DNA of 64,000 nucleotides, taken from Lactuca virosa. Lineage: Eukaryota > Streptophyta > Magnoliopsida > Asterales > Asteraceae. The first letter of the stretch is position 1; each line of letters opens with the position of its first letter. Made by a program: the position numbers and the translations under genes. The notes under the pieces are model-generated. The model made no database searches, was not told the origin of the DNA, and saw only the letters and a program-made list of their open reading frames with translations. Shown here one piece after another: positions 1 to 12,400 of this stretch. Where the stretch lies: assembly GCA_928212115.1 (NCBI GenBank), contig CAKMRJ010005634.1:126861640-126925639 (forward strand), written 5' to 3'.

Positions 1-45
1 CAACAGGTTTTATGCAATGGTTGCTGGAACTATTATGATCTTCAA

Positions 46-780
46 GTGGATTATTCTACACAATTATGGAAGGAATTCCAAAAGGGTGTAGAACACACGA
101 ATGCTATTCATGGTATTTCGTGTGCCAGATACTGGAGCTTAATTTTGCAATACTTTTACAACAAGGAAGGGATTTTGGTGCCCAATGATGAAGAAAGAGC
201 CGTTTTTCAATCGTACCATTATCCGAAGGATGTCACAGATAGTGCTGAAGTTTTTCCATCAGTTGCTCGTATTCCTGATGCAATGCTTAAACGAGTTGAT
301 CCTTTGAATTCTGTCTTGGTGGCATATTTGAAGACCATTGATTCTACAATCGAAACATGCATACTCTAGGGAAAAGATGATAAGAAATCCAAGAAGACGA
401 AGAAGACTGAAACCGAGTTAAAATCTTCGAAATCTCCAAAGAAGAAGCCTGAAACATTTGAAGTGTCTGTTGCTGAGACTCAAGTGATTGAGCCTATTAT
501 TGAAGAAACACAAGAGAATGTAGTTATTCCTTCGAAGACTGGTATGTTTCGAAGAATAAAAATGAAGTCAACCCATAAAAGCAAGTCTCCTATACATAAA
601 GTGGTTCGAAAACCTCAAATCACTCATCAAGGTGTTTTCATTAGAGAAGTGCCAACACCTATTTCTCCGGTGTCCAAGAAACGAAGGGCTGAGGATATGG
701 CAAAACATTTGTCAAAAAAGAAGAAGAAGAGAACCCGAAAACTCATGATTTCTACTGAGTCAACAGAAGATGATGAGGAA
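46..780 (+). pseudogene. Unrecognised retroelement-borne protein, N-terminal segment (broken)
   Basis: I do not recognise a named domain. One frame runs from 46 to 780 with a single in-frame TAG at 367-369; coding character continues in the same frame on both sides. The first part (46-366) is a mixed hydrophobic and charged domain containing LWKEFQKGVEH and ARYWSLILQYFYNKEGIL. The second part (370-780) is very rich in Lys, Ser and Pro, with stretches such as KKSKKTKKTETE and LSKKKKKRTRK, and looks disordered and basic. I recall similar proteins as an expanded family in composite genomes, but that is memory only. The frame is cut at 780 by the solo LTR and resumes at 3505. Confidence 0.5.
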
Positions 781-3499
781 TGTCACACCCCCAAACCAGA
801 CGGTGGAAATGTTTGGGGTGGAGGACTTGAATTGTAGTATCACAACACATGCATCATAGTAATCAAAGTACAAGCAACCATTGTATTTAAAAAGTATAAG
901 TATTTACATGTGTTCAATCATTGTACATTGAACCAAAATATAGTTATACAAAAGAAGATATGACTCAACAAAGCTCCATCTTCTCAAAAGCTCGGGGGGT
1001 ACCTGTGTATTATTTCCCTGAGAATACAAGTAATTTGAAAAGAGAGTATCAACATAAAGTTGAGTGAGTGCATAAGTATTTATGTTTAAAAAAGTATCTC
1101 TGTATCTTGTATATGAGAACTGTTCCAGAAAATCCTATATTTTCTGTTGTATATGAAAAGTAGTTTTATTCTCATAAAACCGTTCTCTTTGTATCAATGT
1201 TTTGTATTTGTATTCCTTTATGAAAACTTGTAACTGAGAGTGTGCCTGGCTCCGCCAGCTGGTATTGAAAACTATATTGAACCATTGTAGTTATTATTCT
1301 GAAAACTGGTACTTTGAAGGTGTACTTTCGTTTACTTGTTTATACACTAACGTATTGTTAATATCTTTTTAATGAGTTCTTATAACCATACTATGACGGA
1401 TGGCCTGAAACAAACGCTTTGTGGGCGTTTAAACTGTTGATAACAATTGCCACTCATCGGCGTGTATGCCTGACTGTAGCTAGCAGCCTGAGTGCGCGGG
1501 GTTGTCAATCCCGATATAGATCTACACACAACTTGTTTCGATCCCCGAGGCTGGAGATTCTGGTTATAATGTATGGGCTTTACCTTGGTTGTCTAAAATG
1601 AATTAAACAACCTGAATGTCTCATAAAAAGCATATAAACATTACATGTATATTAGTTAAGAAAACCCAATCATTCTGAAATAAATGATTGACAGTATGTT
1701 CTTGATTTAGTATTTCAAACATGTATTTGATAAGTGTAAACCTTGATTTGTTCTGTATCAAAACCCTAGTTTCTTGTAAGACTGTGTATTCTTGTATTAT
1801 GAATTATTGTTCTATGTATAAATTATACCTATTATAATTTATATGTACTTTCTGAATGTGTATATACTGTATTTAGCATGTAACCCCTTGCTCAACATGT
1901 TACAAAGGTGTTTGAATTAATGAAATAACTTTATTTTATATACATACACAATTTCATATACAAGTAAAATTTAACGACACTCGGACAAATAACCGGAACT
2001 ATAAGCCCACATCCAAACAAGGAAAGGACCCAGAATGAGTTATCAGTCCTAAGCCTTTTAAATCTTATTATATACATATATATATACAAATATGAATTTT
2101 GGGAAAATATAAGATTATAAAGAGTTTGATGTTTTGAGTATTTTTGGATAATTTAATGTTATTTTATCATGATTTGAATCATGATTTTATAACACAAACT
2201 TCTTGTGTTATGCTTGTATTCCCCCCCTTAAAATAGTAGAAATTATGAAAATACAGGGGTATGAACTCACTTGATAGGTGGTGAACCGGACAGAGTTTCG
2301 TTTCACGAAAAGGAGTTTATTTGTCGAGAAACCGTCTCAAATTGGGCAGAGTTTCGACAGGAGAGAGGTTACTTCTCGGTAATCTCGGGGCTTCGAGGCT
2401 TGCTTAAGGTCCGAGACTTGATACCGGGGCTTTAGGGGTTGTATGAGAGCTTATGGAAGTGAAAAGGGTGAATGTGTGTGAAATTTGGTGTGAAAAATGG
2501 GGTTTCTTCGGAAGCCCTCGCGTGCTATATATAGTCCGAAGGTTCGGACCGGAGCTATGCGAGGCTGACACGCGTCGGACAGGTGGCTTACTTCGGACCG
2601 AAGGCTCGCAGGGTGTTAGGCTCGGATTAGACCAAACCTCGGTCCAATGGGAAGAGGCCACGTGCGAAGGAGGGTGTCCGAGGGGTGTCTCAGGGGCATC
2701 TCATGCGAAGCTGTTCACTTCTTAGTGGACCTCGGCTACGGTCCAATCAGGAGGTGCCACGCATGGCTTCGGTCCACTCAGCAGCTCCCATGTGCGAGGT
2801 GACGTGTCACATGCGAAATTGCCCGGTTTTCCTATTTTTTCTTTATTTTTGTGCCAAAACTTGCAAAAATCATAACTTTCGCATACGAGCTCCGTTTTTG
2901 ATGTTCTTTATATGCACGCGTAGTAAAATCATACTCTACGACTTTCGTTTAGACTTCGTCGGGTGATTTTGACTTTATTTATAATATTATTATTTTAAAC
3001 AGACCGGGACGGGAATCCGTTAAAAATTCATAACTTCTTCATCCGACGTCCGTTTACGTCTGTCTGTTTATCGTTGTGCTACTTTTGACGAGACCTTCGA
3101 TTCTCGTTTAAGTTGTGTCGGCTAAATATCTATCGATTTATATTTCGAATTTTTAGTTGTCTACTACTAAACCGAAACTTCGAAAAATCATAACTTCCTC
3201 ATACGAAGTCGGATTTTCACGTTCTTTTTGAACGTTCTCAGTTTAAAACATATCTTTCTACAACTTTTATTTAGATTGTTAAGGCTAAAAAGCCTTTTAT
3301 CGAAAATTCACTTTTTACACTGAACAGTGTTTTGCCGGTTTTACCGCAGATTTTCGATTGGTCATAACTTCTTCGTTATAACTCGGATTTCAGTGTTCTT
3401 TATGTTTTTGGAAACCTTGTTACAAACTCTACCACTTGGTTCATCCCAATTACGATTATTGATCAATTAATTTTTGACCAAAATTTGACTGGTGTCACA
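781..3499 (-). mobile_element. Solo LTR of a Ty3/gypsy-type element (same family as element E)
   Basis: The sequence starts TGTCACACCCCCAAACC and ends GGTGTCACA, so it has TG...CA ends on either strand. It is bounded by a perfect 5-bp duplication AGGAA (776-780 and 3500-3504). Its first 300 bp match the ends at 57267 and 58202. On that basis it is read in minus orientation. There is no coding region, primer site or second LTR, hence a solo LTR left by recombination. It contains GC-rich dyads such as CTTCGGACCGAAG (2530-2785), a TATATATAG box near 2526, and repeated ATAACTTC/CTCATACGAAGTC motifs at 3030-3380. Confidence 0.75.
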
Positions 3500-3504
3500 A
3501 GGAA

Positions 3505-5494
3505 AGAATTCCAGAAACACCAGAGTTCACTCCTCACGAAGGAAGTTCAACTCCTGACCAGACAGTTGTCATACCACCCGAAGATTCGATTGCCAAATCA
3601 GTTTCTGAGGAGGTACGAACTTCAGGCATCCCTGCAAACGTATCTGATACGGATGCAAATGTCAATATGGGTGATGGAGATGCGAAGAATGAAGATCCAG
3701 GTCAATCTACTTCTGTTTCCTTCGAAAGTCTTGTTTCTTTACCACCATTCATTATTCCCACTACTTCAACCACTGATTCTCCTACATTCGAACACATTAT
3801 CAATCAACCATTCATTCTATTTTTTCTTCTCAATCCACTGACACACCCAAACCGACTTCGAATGTTCAAGAACCATTTTATGGAGACAGAAACTGATATA
3901 GAGGGGTTTGGAGGCACGTTTGAGGAATGGAATGTCATGATGAAGAAGAGCAGTTTCAAGATCATATGCTAGGACCATGAAGCAATTTAAAATTCTGAAT
4001 CAGAAGTTGAATTCGATAATTCAATCTCAAGCTGATTTGGGGGGTGGCTCATCTATTTCAAGTTTGGAGGTTGATACTATGTTGAAGATGTTCGAAGCCA
4101 GAGTTGTGAGCAAAGTATCTGGAATGCTTACTGACTCTGAATCAAGAATTTTGGAGAAAGTTGATCATAATGATCAAAATAATGAACTTCGGATCAATTC
4201 TCAAAATTCAAAGTTTACAAGTGATGTGAAAGAGTTGAAGAATGTCACAAAGGAAAGGCATGTTCTTTTTGTTCAGGAAGTGAAGAAAGTAAGGGAGGAT
4301 GTTTAATTTGCAATTCGTGAACGTCGTGAAGACATGCAAAAAGAAGTTGCTTCTGTTCAACAAGATTATGCATCCTTGAATCAAAAGGTTGATATAATTT
4401 GTGATGCTGTCACCAAATTTGTCAAATTGTATGAAAAGTTGAGTCCTCAACTTACTCAACTTTCAACATCCGAAAGTGCAAACTTTGAGGAAGTGATTAC
4501 TTTGCTCAAGGAGTTAAAAGAAATTTCAGAAAGGCCAGTTTCTTCTTCCCTGATTACTCCTGAATTTTTATCACAAAAGTTTATCCAATTCGAAGCCATT
4601 CTCAACAAGCAACTTGCTCCTCTCTTTCGCATATCAAGCCTTCTTCCAACAACAAATGCCCCACCTGTTTTCACAGGGGTGCAAGGGGGAGAAAGAAAAA
4701 CTGGAGATTCGAAGACTAGTGGTGAAGATGCGAAAGTTCCAATAAACGAAATGATGTTCATCATGCCTCAGTTCAAAGCTGAAGGAAATTTTAAAGAAAA
4801 GGATGAAGGTACACACATGAAAATTCGTTTTCATGCTGTTCTTGCAAAAGCCCCTGAGGAAGTATGGTCATTGATTAAAATCAAGAAAGTTATCAGTATG
4901 AAAAAGGATGTGGTATTCGAAAACACAGTCCAAAATTTCAAGTATGTGGTTGCCAGGGCAAATGGAAATATTTGTGAGTTTACTGTTGCAGATTTTCCAT
5001 TAATGAACTTGTATGATCTTATACAAGTTGCATTGCTTTTAAAAGACAAATCATTTTCATACCTTCAAAACACAGAACCTGATGAATTCAAGCTTGGGGT
5101 TGCTCACATCAAGATTTTCATCGAAAATTACTATAAGTGCTTGGCTCTTACAGATGTGGAGTTAGCTACAGCTAAGGGTATGGAAATTAAAGTTCTGATG
5201 GCTCTTACGAAGACTCAGGCAGAATTGAAGAAGAATGCTGATGGTGAAATTTGCCTGAAGCCTTTTGGAATGGTATTCGCAGGAAAAGACAAGGCTGGAA
5301 AAGCTAAACGATTTTTATTCCAGGCATGCGAAGTGGAGAGATATTCAACATCTCAATATACGAATTTAATTGTTCGTATGAATCACTGTAAGAAGAACAA
5401 TGAAGGAGATAAGAAAGAACTGAAAAAGATTATCTCCTGGTACACGGAGATTCGAAGAGTGATGTTGTATTCCATCCAGCTTCTTACTAATTGA
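3505..5494 (+). pseudogene. Unrecognised retroelement-borne protein, C-terminal segment (broken)
   Basis: This continues the frame of 46-780 once the solo LTR is removed; both segments share a frame. The first part (3505-3930) is Pro/Ser/Thr/Glu-rich and probably disordered. Between about 3930 and 3976 there appear to be two small frameshifts. From 3977 on, a long charged helical region with heptad-like Leu/Val/Ile spacing suggests a coiled coil. It is interrupted by TAA at 4304-4306 but resumes in the same frame. The last 200 codons (about 4770-5494) look like a compact folded domain. A stop is followed within 20 bp by the polypurine tract, as in retrotransposon coding regions. No function is assigned. 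Confidence 0.5.
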
Positions 5495-5512
5495 GTACTT
5501 CGACTATGATTA

Positions 5513-5525
5513 CAAAGGGGGAGAT
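5513..5525 (+). promoter_or_regulatory. Polypurine tract of element G
   Basis: CAAAGGGGGAGAT lies immediately before the TG at 5526. This is the expected plus-strand primer site just upstream of a 3' LTR. Confidence 0.55.
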
Positions 5526-5845
5526 TGTAAGGGTCGAATTGTTGTAATTAGTCGAAATGTATTTTGAACTCTTCAAATGTTTTGTAATGTATTTTACTAG
5601 GGCGCATTTATTCGAAGCTTAAGTGTCTAGGCCTTAGTATATCTTTTGTACGCTTTCGGTTCCCTATAAATAGGGATATTTACTAGAGTTAGAGAAGAGT
5701 TTTTACAGACCTGTCTATTGTACTCTGTAAACATCTGAAAGCGTAATAGAGCTGAAACAAGATCATATTTACATCCGGTGTTCAATCTCGCATTCTTACC
5801 TGAATTCATACTCTGATTAATTCAATACTCGATTCTTTGATTCAC
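5526..5845 (+). repeat. 3' LTR of element G (right edge uncertain)
   Basis: It starts TGTAAGGGTCG directly after the purine tract. A clear TATA box CTATAAATAG lies at 5664-5673, followed by a region that would hold transcription start and polyadenylation sites. I cannot fix the CA end; a candidate is near 5843, and the sequence becomes part of the RRM fragment by about 5890. Confidence 0.45.
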
Positions 5846-5885
5846 CAAAATCCTTCGTCATGCAATAAAACTACAAGTTTCGGGA

Positions 5886-6430
5886 TTAGTCTTCGTCCCG
5901 AACTTTTCCAAACAAAGAAGATTGCATAGAAAGACTATTAGTGATCTCTCCTACCTGTAGAGAGCAAATAGAAACATCTTTACCAGAAGAAAAATACATG
6001 ACATCCCCACCTCTAACGACATGTGCATATGAATCTTTCTGATCACGAGACACATGCATGGTTCCACTATTATGACCATAATGATCATGAGGTCTAGCAG
6101 TTTTTTGATTCACATCAGTCCTACTAAACCTAGCCAATAAAACGAACAGATAAAATTGGCCAATCCATAACTTCCTAAGTTTCACTTCAAGAGCTTTTTC
6201 ATCAAGAACCTTAATAATCAAACAAATTCAAACCACTTACCAATTTTAGAGAGTTTTCGAGCGATATAAACATCTGATACTACCCCCACTTTCTCACACA
6301 CCTTCCATAAATCCTTTCCTTCAACATCAACTGGGAAATTCGTGACATAATAAGCGACTGAAATCTTGTCCATAGATCTATTGTTGTTTTGAACAAACTT
6401 TGAATTGCAAGGAATCTCGTTTCCTACCAT
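5886..6430 (-). pseudogene. RRM-domain fragment, LINE ORF1-like
   Basis: On the minus strand 6430-6218 encodes VAYYVTNFPVDVEGKDLWK and a region ending KIGKWFEFV, which fits the RNP2 and RNP1 positions of an RNA-recognition motif. The following frame (6221-5886) continues in another register with KLRKLWIGQFYLFV and LARFSRTD, the tail usually found after this RRM. One frameshift near 6220 separates them. In composite plants this RRM layout is typical of the N-terminus of LINE-type (non-LTR) polyproteins and related nuclear genes. No reverse transcriptase is present here. It is an orphan fragment and probably dead. Confidence 0.5.
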
Positions 6431-6575
6431 TGGAATCCAGCAACAACCGAATCTTTATAACCACATACTTGGAATTGCACCAGGAATATCTCCTGCTGAC
6501 GTTTGATCCCGCCGACTGAAACGTAAAAAGCGACGACCAGGGGCTTCGAAATCGCCGGAGAGAAAAGGTTCCAAT

Positions 6576-8455
6576 TGTAATATCCCAAAATTCAAGACCA
6601 AAAATTTCATTTGTGATTTGACAATTCATAAAACAATTTATAGAAAACAACATCAAGTTATCTTATTTCATAAAAACCATAGATCATATGTCTCAAAAGC
6701 ATGTCATCAGATAGTAATAATGTCAGAGTACAAATCCCAAGAATCTCATATGCGGAAAATCGTGTGTGTGATGCGATGCTACCGTGTCGGTTCCTTTCCC
6801 TTCGAAGAAAAGGGACCTGAAACTAAAACTGAAAAAGGTAAGCACAAAGCTTAGTGAGTTCCCCCATCATACCACATACCATATAAACACATAATGCCTA
6901 GCATATCTGGGTGTTGGCCTCACCTTCGGTATCTTTCAACCGGTAACTGCCTAGCATAACTGGGTGCTGGCCTCCCCTTCGGTATCTTTTAACCGGTAAT
7001 TGCCTAGCATAATCGGGTGCTGGCCTCCCCCTTCAGTATCTTTCAACCGGTAACCGGGGACTATTTCACTCCCCTACCACTACCACATAATAACATAGCA
7101 TACTCGCACATAAAGAATAACGGATAGTGGCATACCAGACAATTATCACAAAGACAATCATCTCAAACATGATTACCTACTGGTGGGCCGACATTGATGC
7201 CTTAGACCCACCTCTATTGGAAGATAACTCACCTCAGTGTCGTGAAGTAGCTGAAATGTCCTCGGCTCTGAGATCAACTCCTCTCAAACTCCACATAACA
7301 ATCTCTTTGAATTACTATTTCATACTCATAACCCCCTTTAAGGGTCAACTCTGCTCAATGATCAAAGTCAAAGTCAACATCCTGGTCAAAGTCAACATCC
7401 TGGTTGACTCAACTCGTCGAGTTCCATAATCCATAAAACCCTGAAATCTCAATCCTACCCGTCGAGTCCTTTCATGAACTCATCGATTTCATCTTCATAG
7501 CATAGTCGGGACCTTTTACTCACAACTCGCCGAGTCCCTCCTTGAACTCGTCGAGTTCCTCAATCTTCATAACCCAAACCATGGCCAACTCGCTGAGTCA
7601 TCTTCTAGACTCAACGAGTCTGCTCAGTAACAGAAAAGGTTGGGGGACCACGACCCAACTCGCCGAGTTGTATGAAAAACTCGTCGAGTCCCCCCATAGT
7701 CTAAATTCATTCTGTCGTTTTCCAGTCGGGTTCTAAGCTTCCAAACCATAGATCTGGTTCCCTAAGGTTGATATATCACGTAAAGTTTCTAACTTTATGT
7801 CCATGCATGAGTTATTTAGCTCAAAAAGCCCTAAAAAGTGGTTCACAAGATGCATGAGACTCCCATGGCTATAAAGTTGGCACCTTTATGCCATGGAGTC
7901 CCTTAAAGGCTCCAGATCTGAAGTCATGACTCCAAAACATGCTTGCATCCATGAATGGTTCCGAATATGCTCCTTAAAGCCCTAAACTACTCCATGAAGG
8001 GATCTAGTAAATGAATAGTCAAGGTATAGACTTTATACCTCAGTAAGGCTGCTTTGACAACGAAATCTCTGGATCCAAAAGCTCCCTCCTTCAACGAAGC
8101 ACTTCAAGCTTCCACTCTTTCAAGGAAATACCAAAGAAACACTCTCTTTTCACTCATACACACTCAAAAGGCTCTAGATCACGAATTAGGGTTTTGCTGG
8201 ACTAAGGGAGGCGATGAGGGAGGACACAATGAAGTGTTAAGGTGCTTAAATAGGGTACAAAAAACCCTGAAAATTAGGGTTTCACTCTGGCAGTCTACTC
8301 GTCGAGTTGAGGCTTCTCAACTCGTCGAGTAGACTTCAAGTCCCGTGTCCAAAAATCTGTTTCTACTCGACGAGTTTGGGGCCTCCAACTCGTCGAGTCC
8401 CTTTGCAAAAATGAATGATTTAATTTAAAATACATACCAGGATCCGGGCGTTACA
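6576..8455 (-). repeat. 3' LTR of a truncated Ty3/gypsy chromovirus, minus orientation
   Basis: In plus reading it starts TGTAATATCCC and ends GGGCGTTACA, so the minus-strand LTR runs TGTAACGCCC ... GGGATATTACA. A purine tract (AAGTGGGGGAGATT on the minus strand, 8456-8470) and the last pol codons abut its right edge, which sets the orientation. It holds two clusters of ACTCGTCGAGT-type palindromes (about 7405-7690 and 8298-8400) and a short tandem array at 6895-7055. The other LTR is absent. Confidence 0.75.
6895..7055. repeat. Tandem array of about 53-bp units inside the LTR
   Basis: Three imperfect units each contain CTAGCATAACTGGGTGCTGG, a CTTCGGTATC segment and AACCGGTAA. Similar-sized arrays of unrelated sequence sit at the equivalent place in the LTRs of elements D and H. 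Confidence 0.7.
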
Positions 8456-8472
8456 AATCTCCCCCACTTATT

Positions 8473-8832
8473 TTAGACTTCGTCTTCGAAGTCTGCTGCA
8501 TCTGGGAATAGCTCTGGGTAGTGGTCCCACATTTCGTCCTCCGGCTCCCAAGTCCATTCCGAGCTCTTGCGGTGCTGCCATTGCACATTCACTAACTCGA
8601 CCCTCTTGTTCCTTAGATCCTTCGTCTTCCTGGCGAGGATGGCTACCAGTCGCTTGATGTAGTTCAGACTGTCATCCACCTGAATATTCTCTAGAGGCAC
8701 TACTGCAGAGTTATCTATCAAGCACTTCCGCAGCTGGGAGACATGAAAGGTGCTGTGGATCTGACTATGTTCGGCCGTCAGATTAAGCCTATACGCCACC
8801 TTGTTCCTCAGATCCTTCGTCTTCCGTAACAA
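8473..8832 (-). pseudogene. C-terminal end of Ty3/gypsy pol (integrase tail and chromodomain-like region)
   Basis: The minus-strand frame includes KVAYRLNL, IHSTFHVSQLRKC, PLENIQVDDSLNY and SEWTWEPEDEMWDHYPELF, and ends FEDEV. This closely parallels the end of element D (41400-41766), the C-terminal integrase extension of chromodomain Ty3 elements. The reading frame is open but truncated. Just before KVAYRL the sequence RKTKDLRNK appears, which belongs about 65 codons further on (ILARKTKDLRNK). The left part of pol has therefore been replaced by a short duplicated segment at about 8805-8832. Beyond 8832 the homology stops. Confidence 0.7.
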
Positions 8833-9401
8833 TACCCGTTTCGCGTGTCAATGCAAGAATACATAAAATGAGTCGCAGTCCCTGTATAAACAACTAATGA
8901 CAAAACAAACCCTACGCCAAAATATACTCACAAACATATTTTAATAAATTACAATTCTTACCCTAATTATGAAAATATATATCAATGTTAATCTTGCAAT
9001 AAATAAACATTATTATTTTTAACAAATTAGATATTAAAAGCATAATGTTATAACTTGACAAAAAAAATTACATTTATATCTCCTTGAAATATCCCGTTTA
9101 TGAATGAAATAATGTAGTTTCATTTTCATGAATCAAATAATATGACAACAAAAATTAAAGATATATTTTAATTAAAAATCAAATATCATCATTTATATAT
9201 GAAAGTAACATATAAACAATCAAAGCAATGGATCAAAATTGGTTGCCCAAAAGTATTCATTTACATTGTTTGCTTGAAATTTCTTCCTTTTCCAATCGAA
9301 CACAAAAAACTAAAATGAAAAAAAAAAATACAAGAGTCAATAACAGAATATAAAATTTGTAACAAAAAATAATTGTACAACCCTACAACCATATGGATTA
9401 A
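8833..9401. other. 3' flank of the cytokinin dehydrogenase gene
   Basis: AT-rich sequence between the truncated Ty3 element and the CKX stop codon. It must include the 3' UTR of the gene. I see no clear poly(A) signal, no coding frame and no repeat structure. Confidence 0.5.
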
Positions 9402-12400
9402 TCAACAAGACTCATCATGTCTTGTAAAAATCTTTTGCCCCGGTGCAAGAATAGCCATCGGATCATATCTCGATTTCATCTCCACGAACCACAACCATCG
9501 ATCCCCAAAGTGTTGCTTCCAATCATCTTCGGTATTGTAATGAGGAAGATACAACTTGAAATCGAATCCACTTCTAACACAAGTTTGTATGATTTCTTGA
9601 TTTTGTAAAACTAGATCTCTAACAGAAGGGGACTTTTGATACGGATTTGTGAACCGGAGCAATGCAACTATATAAAAGATATCTCCTTCCGGTAATACTA
9701 TTGATGCACGTTCGTCCCACCTAATTGATTATAAAAAAACAAAAAAAACAAAAAATTATCTCAAGAAGATATTGATTTGATCTTTAAAATGTGGTGGTCC
9801 AAAACAAAGAAAGGACCACAATGAAATGTACACAATGATGAGGGAAGATGGAGTCTCAATCAAGAAAAATAAAAAGGAAATAAAATTGATGAGAAAAACA
9901 AAATAAATAAAATGATGAAAATGTTTGTATGGGGTATAAGATAGGGACATTTTGGTCAGGAAGAAAATGAAATAGAACCATATGGTGTCATTGTAAGGAA
10001 TGGGCCCAACGGGTTTGCGTTGTCGTTTCTGATTCGCCAGAGACTGCTCCGATTGCTACATCACTTGGGAATCTCGTTTTCCATCAAAAGATAATAGTAT
10101 AATACACTACCATCTAAATTACCATCTTACCCCTCTTCCCAAATCCTATATCTCCCAAGTCCCACCTAAAATACGTTAACCTATAAATAACACAAAAATA
10201 GTAACCTCCTTTTGTTTATTACTTTATTATAATGCCATATTTTCTTAAATTTATTAAGAAATTGTTATATATTATAATTCGATATATATATTATACACAT
10301 TATAATATAATAATAAAAAGTTAAAAATACCACGCTATAATGATCAAATAAATGATAACAAAGTGCAATTCCTTGTATTTAACCTAACAAAAATAACAAG
10401 TTTTGGATACAATAACATTTTAATTTTATTTCTTTGTATTCTTTAAGTTCTTATTTTTGCATATTAATGTATCCTAGTTTAAAAATTCTACCAAATTCTA
10501 CAGTATTCTACTTATAACTTTTGTCTAATTAGATCATTATTCTTTAAAAATTCAATTCACACACCACTTTGAATTTCAATACGATTGATATAATAGGACA
10601 ACTTTTAATTAAATAAAAACGAGAAAGGAAAATCAATATGATATAATAATAAACAAATCAATGAAAGTAATAGGATATTTTTTTTTCTCAAAAATTTAAA
10701 TGAAACTACTTTACTATGTTTTGCATCAAGACTATAAATGAATGGTTGTAAGAGAAGTCTACTAGTAGAAAAATAATCATGCGTGAACAAAGTACATAGT
10801 TTGTATGACCTCATTTTTCTAAGAAGATCTTAACCACCCCATCTAAGCAAAATAGTCAACATATACCATATCAAATTGATCTCACTAGTCACCCTCTCTC
10901 CACTGGAGTACCCCACCACGGTCGCAATCGGCAATCCACCACATGGGACGACATGTAGCCCGTCCTCCACGTGACCATCATCACTGCACGCGTGGCCTTT
11001 ATATTCTTTTCAACTAATTTTATCCCTCCCACAACAAGTTAACCTCGTGGACCCAAATTTAAACATCAAAATCGACCCCCAATTGATTCTACATCTTTAA
11101 TATGTTCCTTCCTAGATTAGATTTTGGACTCGTTTGACAAAACTAGCTGGCAACTGGAAATTTTATTTATTCAGAATTGCTCGACAAAAATAACTGGTAA
11201 CTTTTAAAGGTATAAAAGTACATAAAAACCAAAAAATAACAATTCGGAAAGCTAACCAAAAAGCTCTGAGAAGCTCATGTCAAACACGACTTTATCCGTT
11301 AAATAACCCTTTTACGGAAAAGTTCCATAAATCGATGGAAGATTTCAATATATAATATTATAGTGGCGGATTGGACGTTTAAGGATTTTTTAAAGGATAA
11401 TCTGGGACTACATATTTTTAATAGTGTCAATGTCAAGGGAAATGAAATGAGATGATAGATGATATCATATTATATTATATTAAATTATGAGAAGGAGAAT
11501 TACTTACTTGCTTCGCAGAATAGGATAGACTAACATAGGCCCCCCAATGCCATCTTTCAATATTTTCTTGAACACACAACGATCAAAATCCATGATCGAG
11601 GATTTGGATACAAATAGGTTGAGCCAAGGATGTGGGGTGTCCCATATGCCGTTTGCTTTTGCTTGTTTTTCGGCTTCTTTTACACGTAGTAAAAAATCCA
11701 CGTAGGTGAGGTCCACCTGGAATTGGGTGTCCTCCATAAATCTCAGCCGTCCAAGCAACTTCTCTACTCTCTAATTAAAATTAAATAAATAAAAACTCAG
11801 AAAAAGGAACTGTTGTTGATTATGAAAAGCAAGGGCAAAAAGCAGGCGACAAAAGATGGGGTATTGAGCAAGAAGTGGGGGACCGAAAACGTCACCCAAA
11901 ATCTCAATGACCAGCAAAACGACAGCGCACTGGAAACGCTTACGGTGAACAATATTAATGTTTTGGCCATTTAGGACAATGACAATATGCTCTCACCAGT
12001 GTCAAGTACGGGTGTCAATCTCGTAAATATGACCAAATTCTGTGGTTGTTTTTGCTACTTTGTGTCAGAGAATCCAATGGAAGATACTGTAGTTGCCTTA
12101 TTGTCAGTTTTTCTAAAAACAACTGTGTATTGGGTAGCTGATGATGGGGGCTAAAATGGTAATATCACCCATACCCATCCATGCTGTCATCGGTAGACAT
12201 ACAAATAACCGGACCTCCTCACCTATTCTAGTGCCACGTGTACAGGTAAACACTTGCCGAATATTTTCTTTTGACTTTTTTTTTTGCTCACTTCACCCGT
12301 ACTATAGTCAAACATCCTATATTGACATGCTTTTATGCACTAACCAAGGTCAATATAGTCAACCCTCGTATTTATTACACTCCCATCTTTTCATAAAAAG

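Larger units (their letters stand above)
1..5845 (+). mobile_element. Non-autonomous LTR retroelement G, right part, split by a solo LTR
   Basis: The window opens inside a long plus-strand reading frame that ends at 5494. A purine tract (5513-5525) and an LTR-like sequence starting TGTAAGGG at 5526 follow. That order (coding region, polypurine tract, TG-starting repeat with a TATA box) is the 3' end of an LTR retrotransposon. No protease, reverse transcriptase or integrase is visible, so I infer a non-autonomous element carrying its own unrecognised protein. The left LTR lies outside the window. The right edge is uncertain, somewhere between about 5845 and 5890. Confidence 0.5.

Noticed and set aside
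11822..11971. Short plus-strand frame MKSKGKKQATKDG in CKX7 intron 2
   Set aside because: About 50 codons, no family, inside an intron on the opposite strand; likely chance.
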